Source of the DNA: Gnetum montanum
Taxonomy: Eukaryota > Streptophyta > Gnetopsida > Gnetales > Gnetaceae
Reading direction: 5' to 3'
DNA length: 64,000 bases
Assembly: GCA_015680685.1 (NCBI GenBank)
Contig: MNCI01005986.1
Span: 60,761 to 124,760 of the forward strand
Under the pieces are notes generated by a model. It saw nothing but the letters and a program-made list of their open reading frames with translations, was not told the DNA's origin and did no database searches. How positions within the stretch are numbered: the first letter of the stretch is position 1; each line of letters starts with the position of its first letter. Both the position numbers and the translations under genes were made by a program. Shown one piece after another: positions 58,509 through 64,000 of this stretch.

Positions 58509-59131
58509 GTGAGGATCCTCTCATGGAACTACATGGGGCAGGGTACCTCCTACAAAAGAAATACTCTTAGAGAGATGATGTGTAGGGAGAATGTGATGTT
58601 GTCTATCTGTAGGAGATCAAACTCTAACAACAAGAGGGTCATTGGCTTCAATGGCCAAGGTGGTAGACTTAGGTTGTTGCATGTTAAGGAAGGGCAGGGG
58701 GTTTGGCCTCTTTGTCATGCTAACCTTTTGAAGTTGATGATAACTCCATGTGGAGCATTATGATCTATTACACAGATGCTGGAACCTAGCTCATGAATTT
58801 CTACGGGGCTCAACATTGGGAAGAGTGGTTGCAGAAGCTAAACAAGATTGCTTCACTGGTTTGGGATCGATGGTAATGGATTATTATGGGGAACTTCAAC
58901 CAACAATTGCATGGGTGGGAGAAGTCAAATGGTGGGGCATGGGATCCTCTAGGAGCTCAAACGTTTTTGCAATTTATGGCCATAAACAATTTGGTTGACA
59001 TGGATATCAACGAATATCAATACATGTGGAGCAATAGGCATATGGGAAGGAAGCTAATTATGACAAGGATTGATAGGGTTTGGGTTAGTTCCCATGTCCT
59101 CATGACCCAAGGAGTGGAGGTGAAAGGGTAG
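58509..59131 (+). pseudogene. LINE endonuclease domain
   Basis: It opens MRILSWNYMGQG, the usual start of plant LINE ORF2 endonucleases (normally SWNCRGLG). In a second frame it continues MGNFNQQLHGWEKSNGG (usually GDFNE), then YMWSNRHMGRKL and RIDRVWVS. This AP-endonuclease-like domain nicks target DNA for target-primed reverse transcription. The Asp and Glu expected in the GDFNE box read Asn and Gln here, and a frameshift lies near 58760-58890, so activity is not expected. Confidence 0.8.
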
Positions 59132-59868
59132 GAACATATGATGTCCAACCACTATTCAATCCTATGCTATGTGGGGGAGATGGCTCTAGGGAGGCCTGCT
59201 CCTTTTCGCTTTGAATGTTATTGTCTTAATAAGCCTTGGCTATGTCCGTTGGTGGAGGGCATTTGGGGTTCTTATTTGTAGAAAGTAGAACCCTAGGATT
59301 TCCTCAAGAAGGGGTTGAGTCAGCTCAAGGGAGCCTTGAAGGCCCTACATGCAAAGGATAAATATTCTTTTAGGTCCACCTAAGGGAGTTTGCTTCACTA
59401 GCTTTCAAAGATCCAATCGAAGCAAGAGTTTGATAAGGATTTGAGTGAGGTTGGATGGGAAGCAAGTAGATTATGATAAGGATTGATAAGGTTTGGGTTA
59501 GTTCCCATGTTGTCATGACCTAAGGAGTGGAGGTAAAAGGTTAGGAACATATGGCATTCAACCACCATTCAATCCCATGTTATGTGGAGGAGATGGCTTT
59601 GGGAAGGCCTGCTCCTTTCTGCTTTGAATGTTATTGTCTTAATAAGCCTTGGTTGTGTCCATTGGTGGAGAACATTTGGGGTTCTTATTTGCAAAAAGTG
59701 GAACTCCATGATTTTCTTAAGAGGGGGTTGAGTTAGCTCAAGGGAGCCCTGAGGGCCCTATGTGTAAAGGATAAATAGTCTTTCAGGTCCACCAAAGGGA
59801 CTCTACTTCATCAGCTTTCAAAGATCCAATTAGAGTAGGAGTTTGGTAAGGATTTGGGTGAGGTCAAG
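59043..59868 (+). repeat. 413-bp tandem duplication inside the LINE
   Basis: 59043-59455 and 59456-59868 are near copies. Both contain GATTGATAGGGTTTGGGTTA-like sequence, GGAACATATG, CTTTGAATGTTATTGTCTTA and CCAAAGGGA/CTAAGGGA boxes. The copies have diverged by scattered substitutions, mostly transitions, so the duplication is not an assembly echo of identical reads. Confidence 0.85.
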
Positions 59869-60189
59869 TGTGTGGTTTTTGTTGAGCTTCAAGCCTTGGA
59901 TATGGAGGAAGAGGCCTACTGGATGCAATGAGATCAGGCACATTGGCTGAATGAAGGATACCAAAACCTATGTATTTTCTTTGCTACAACCAATTCCATG
60001 AATCTATCCAAGAAGATTCACAACCTAACCATTTAGGAGCAAGAGGTGAATGGGTGGCAACGAATTACTTAAATCTTATTGGATTTCTAGTCTAGCATTT
60101 GGAGAAGAAAGCAAGTGAGTCCTCTTTCAATTCCCATTGATCCTATCTTGAACAAGGAAGACAACTACTGCCTGTTAGTGCCTTTTTGG

Positions 60190-61060
60190 AAGAGGCATTG
60201 GGATCTATGAAGTTGGGTAAAGCACCGAGACTTGATGGCTCATTGGTGGAATTTTTTAAGGCATTCATTGACATTTTGGGGGTGAATATCCTAGATGCCT
60301 TCAATGCAATGTTGAGGTGGTAGCAAATACACAAGGAGATCAATTACTCTTGCATCGTGTTTATTCTAAAATTTGCTAATCCCAAGGATCCATTGTAGTT
60401 TCAACTTATAGGGGTTTGCAACCTCCTTCTCCTTCTTTTCACAAAGATGGTGGTGGCTTGATTGGGACCTCTTATGCACCGTCTAGTGTAGCTGCAACAA
60501 GCAGGATTTATTAAGGGACGGTATATTCAGGATCAGATTTTGTTGCTGTAGGAGGTCATACATTCTCTCTAAGGGTTACAAAGTATCCTAGTATGTGCCT
60601 TAAATTAGACATTTCCAAAGCTTATGACATTGTCTCTTGGGATTCCTTGAGGGAGATCATGTTAAGGAAAGGCTTCCATCTAGACTTTGTTAATTTGTGT
60701 ATTCATATTCAATCATCAGAGGCCTTCTCCATGGACTTGGAAGGGAAGCTATGGGGGTTTTCCTCCCCTAGTAGGGGTTTAAGACAAGGGGATCTATTGT
60801 TATCTTACCTTTTTATCCTGGTTATGAACACTATGAATGCATATTGTGAATTGGACATGGTGAGGGGGTTGGATATCGTTGGAGTAAGGTGCTTGGTTGA
60901 ACACTATGCGGATGACACCATCTTTTTTTCTAGGGCAATAGTTCCCCAGGGAATGGTGATCAACAAAGAACTACAAAGAATGGCTATGAAGATTGGTCTA
61001 GAAATAAATAGAGGTAAGTCGGCTATTCATTTGCTCAATACCGAGGCCAGGGTTAAGTAA
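60190..61060 (+). pseudogene. LINE reverse transcriptase
   Basis: Upstream motifs KLGKAPRLDGSLVEFFKAF and QAGFIKGRYIQDQI precede an open stretch at 60593-61060. That stretch has CLKLDISKAYDIVSWDSL, SPSRGLRQGDLLLSYLFIL and the catalytic HYADDTIFF (60901-60927), followed by GLEINRGKSAIH. These are blocks 1-5 of a plant L1 RT, which copies the element RNA at the nicked target. Several stops lie before 60593. The YADD residues are intact. Confidence 0.88.
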
Positions 61061-61197
61061 TTGATTATGTCGCAATTGTAAGTATTACCTAGATCAGTTA
61101 GAGATTACTAATATATGACTGGCATTGGTGGCAGGCTTGAACCTACCTATTACAACAGCTATAAAAATGGGTTGATCATTGGACATGCCGATTCCTT

Positions 61198-62600
61198 ATG
61201 TGGGCAAGGAGGGCCTTGTTAGCAATGTCAATTTTGTCTACAATGGCTAGGTATGCGACTATGGTGGCCTTGCCTTTGACAAATATCATAGAAAGGGTTG
61301 ATCAGATTATCCAAAATTTCACTTGGTTGGGGGGAAAAGGAGGGGATGTGTTGCACCTAGTGAAGTTGGATGCAGTGGTGAGACCCAAGAGCATTGGGGG
61401 TTGGGGGTTAGCAAGTTCCATGACATAATAGATATGGGATATCACAACCTAGTTAATAGATTGTTGAGGCCTGACCAACATCATGCTCAATGGATTTGTA
61501 TGGTGGAGAACCAATATTAGTGTTGGGTTGCTAGGCTAATTGACTCCCATGTCTAGAGGGCTCTCTACATGCATGCAAGGTTGATGTTGCAGTTTGGAAT
61601 GTTAGGTACCTCCCCATAGTAATTAATAAATCATAGGTATTTAGTGATGCAGGGTTGATAGGGGTTATGAAAAGGAAACTTGCCTAAGAAGATTAAAACA
61701 TTTATTTGGCTGGTCAATCATGCGGCCATACTAGTGAAGGTAGTTTTAGAGCAATAAGGAAAGAACATGTCTACCACGTGTCCGCTCTACATGTCAGAAG
61801 TGGAGTTGGTGCATCACTTTATTTACACATGTTCATTTATAGGCAACGTTATATCTTTGGTAGGATTTGAAAATTGAAAGCGACTCTAAAGTGGTGGTGA
61901 TCTTGTGAACCCTTTGGAAGGCTAAAAACCACTGCATCTTTTAGGAAAAGCTATTACCATCACCAATGTAGATTGCAACTGAGGGAATTCAATTTTGGAA
62001 AGACGTGCAAGCTACTATGGAGGTGACTCCAACTTTTGCACCACCCTGTGATGGATACTAAGGCAACCTAGTGCTTTGGGGTATGGTGATCGAGGTTGGA
62101 TGGGTGGACCTACTCCCCTTGCTTCAGGGGGAGTCGAATTTGGCTGATTAGGCTTTTTTCACCAACTAGGTGGGAGAAAATACCCTGTTTAGAGGAGTTC
62201 AGATTACCCTTACATAGGAGTTGATTACCAGGTTGTTAGGGATGTTGGTAAGGGGAGAAATGATTCCTCCCAAGGGACATGGTCTTCAAGATGTAGAGGT
62301 GTTCTTTTTGGGGCTAGTTCCAAAGACATCAAGTGGCCAAGTTATTAAATCAGCACTTTTAGAGCTATGGCAGGTGATGGTAGGTGCGGTGGAGCTTGTC
62401 CAGTCCAACAATGTTTCAAAACTTCAAGGCATGCATTTTACCTTTTTGCATTGCATGCATCTGGAATGCGTTGTCAACTTGCCATGTTTCTTTTTAGATA
62501 CACTATGGTGTCAACATCGAGGACACCATTCAGGCTTGATTTTGGTTCTTTGGAGGGCATCGTAGATGAGTGCCCCCCCTTCATCCACTAGTTTCCCCAT
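61198..62600 (+). pseudogene. LINE post-RT and C-terminal region
   Basis: 61198-61428 reads RRALLAMSILSTMARYATM and FTWLGGKG, then KLDAVVRPKSIGGWG, the standard stretch after plant LINE RTs. The remainder to about 62600 is broken by stops. I could not recognise a zf-RVT or RNase H block with confidence. Untranslated sequence follows to the poly(A) at 63124-63133. Confidence 0.7.
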
Positions 62601-63145
62601 GTGGACTATTTATGATCACCAACGCTCATGATGTGTGTCTTTGGTGGTTGTCGATTTGACTAGTAAATCAAAGTGGGGTGAGGTTGCTTCGGAGGCCATT
62701 CTAGAGTTGCCAAATGAGCAAGGAGAGTTGAGCTACCAGATTTCTTTGTAGGATGTGCATGCCCCTTCCTTGTAGGGGGTGAGTTAGGGGGGAGGATCCA
62801 AGGGATCGCGATGGGGGCCAATTGGAATAGGAAGATACCAATGTCCCTAGGTTGTCTTGTATCAATGTCATGCTGGTCAAGGCCACTGAGGAGGTGGCAA
62901 ACTAGGCATAGGATGAGGAAAGGGCTTCATGGGAGACCAAATGGGTGGCATGGGAGGAGGAATTTTAGAGGTAGATGAAGGAGACAAAGTATCGACATGT
63001 TGAAGTAGCCTGGGTGAAGCAGTGGCATTGGGACTTGGATGAGGCTGCAGCTAGGAAGGCATCGTTGATTTATATAAACAAACTCAACCTTTCACTATTA
63101 ATTTAATTGCCTCAACTTTTCTCAAAAAAAAAAAACATTGGAGGA

Positions 63146-63479
63146 TTATTAAAGAAGTGCATGGTTAATTTGCACCAATTAACAATTAAACCCAACTCCT
63201 CCTTAAACATCTTCAAGGCTTCTAAAGTAAGCATAGTATCACCTGCGTAATGGTTCACCAAACATTAGATCCTATCAACTTGTATTCCTCTAGCCCCTAC
63301 CATCTACAAATAATCCTACATAATATCCATGGCAATAATAAAAGTTAAGGGGATAGAGAGTCCCCCTATTAGAAGCCTTTCTAAGTAGTGAAAACCCTTT
63401 AACTTGCCATTGATATCCATGGAAACAACCCCAATCTATTGGATATTAATGTATAATTTAACAAAATGAGGGTGGAATA
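63146..63479 (-). pseudogene. Older LINE, RT palm fragment, minus strand
   Basis: On the minus strand MDINGKLKGFHYLERLLIGG, IPLTFIIAMDIM and CLVNHYAGDTMLTLEALK match the RT palm of plant L1 elements, with YAGD in place of YADD (63234-63252). GLIVNW follows. The segment is continuous with 57132 downward once the younger LINE and one target copy are removed. Its 5' side is cut by the LTR starting at 63480. Confidence 0.78.
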
Positions 63480-64000
63480 TGTAATGCCCCACATTTGTAC
63501 ATGTGACCTTAGTACTCTATTACATACATAGACTTTAATTTGTTTTAAAGTTTATATATATTTGTAGATGTGACTAATAATTCTTAGTATTATGAAGACC
63601 TTTGTTTGGATGACATAAGCAAAATTATGATTTGTTTCTAATTTTTATAATTTTAAGTTTTTTAAAAATATATATATTATTAGTGAATGAGCGATATCGC
63701 GGTCCGCCGCCATATCTATAAATAAGAGGCAGTACTCCCTTCATTTGAGAATCTTGACTAGAAGTAGCGAAGCTCTGGCAGATTGATCACTCCAGAGTTA
63801 TAATTTTTCCCATGTGCCCACAGTAGGAGTCCTAGAGTGAACGACTCTTTATTCGAGCAACTTTGTAACCTGAACACAAGTTGTGTACAGAAATAAAGAC
63901 GAACTTGATTGGATAAACCTTGCAGTACATGGTTTTATTTATTGTTATTTATTTATTGCTTTCCTAGTGCGCACGAGTACGACTTGATTACGAGCATCTA
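63480..64000 (+). repeat. Partial LTR at window edge
   Basis: It starts TGTAATGCCCCACATTTGTA, an LTR-like start. TATAAATA is at 63717-63724 and AATAAA at 63892-63897, with a spacing typical of an LTR promoter and polyadenylation site. The far end, primer site and coding region lie outside the window, so orientation rests on these signals alone. Confidence 0.55.

Larger units (their letters stand above)
57133..63133 (+). mobile_element. L1-type LINE with 12-bp target duplication
   Basis: AACATTGGAGGA occurs at 57121-57132 and again at 63134-63145, directly after a run of A (about 63124-63133). Between them are an ORF1 with a DUF4283-like region and a CCHC knuckle, an AP-type endonuclease, an RT with YADD and a post-RT domain, in that order and all on the plus strand. 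A 413-bp tandem duplication lies between endonuclease and RT. Length (6.0 kb), domain order and poly(A) fit an essentially full-length plant L1 element. Stops in every ORF make it inactive. Confidence 0.9.

Overview
This is nuclear DNA from a large-genome seed plant. The evidence is nested Ty3/gypsy LTR retrotransposons, two L1-type LINEs, AT-rich filler and a plant-style SUVR/SUVH histone methyltransferase broken into small exons. The very large elements and a host gene apparently split by a TE-filled intron would suit a gymnosperm or another giant plant genome, but the sequence does not fix the species. I see no rRNA or tRNA gene, no CRISPR array and no intact single-copy gene. Almost all coding regions carry stops or frameshifts.

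Layout. (1) 1-1841: AT-rich sequence with one copy of a repeat that recurs at 24946. (2) 1847-24940: a plus-strand non-autonomous Athila-like element (TSD ATAAA). It holds LTRs, a decayed PBS and an 'envelope-position' ORF, but no visible gag or pol. (3) 3231-21113, inside it: a 17.9-kb minus-strand Tat/Ogre-like element (TSD TTAAC) with gag, protease, RT, RNase H and integrase. (4) 10.1-14.5 kb, inside that and on the opposite strand between protease and RT: a multi-exon gene with its own TATA box, GT-AG introns and a catalytically degenerate FCP1-type HAD domain. This is the most unusual object in the window. (5) 26289-27300 minus: pre-SET/SET exons of an SUVR-like pseudogene. (6) 27320-33734: a plus-strand gypsy element with an 820-base assembly gap where pol should be. 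(7) 35.1-35.7 kb: a 167-bp tandem repeat. (8) 37969-51391: a 13.4-kb minus-strand Athila-like element (TSD CAATC) with gag-pol and the same envelope-position ORF as element 2. (9) 52.65-52.88 kb minus: a possible upstream exon of the SUVR-like gene. (10) 57133-63133: a plus-strand L1-type LINE with a 12-bp TSD and poly(A), inserted in the RT domain of an older minus-strand LINE. (11) 63480-end: the start of another LTR.

How the parts relate. The two Athila-like elements share LTR motifs, the tRNA-Asp-type PBS, the polypurine tract and the extra ORF, so the short one is plausibly a derivative mobilised by relatives of the long one. The Tat/Ogre-like element has palindromic GCGTATACGC arrays upstream of its LTR TATA box. 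Related GCGTA-AC motifs fill its leader and the first intron of the antisense gene. A second repeat family (AGTTTA..GTC....CGG) brackets both pol and the antisense gene. Because that gene runs antisense, its introns are invisible to splicing of the genomic RNA, which can explain why they survive retrotransposition.
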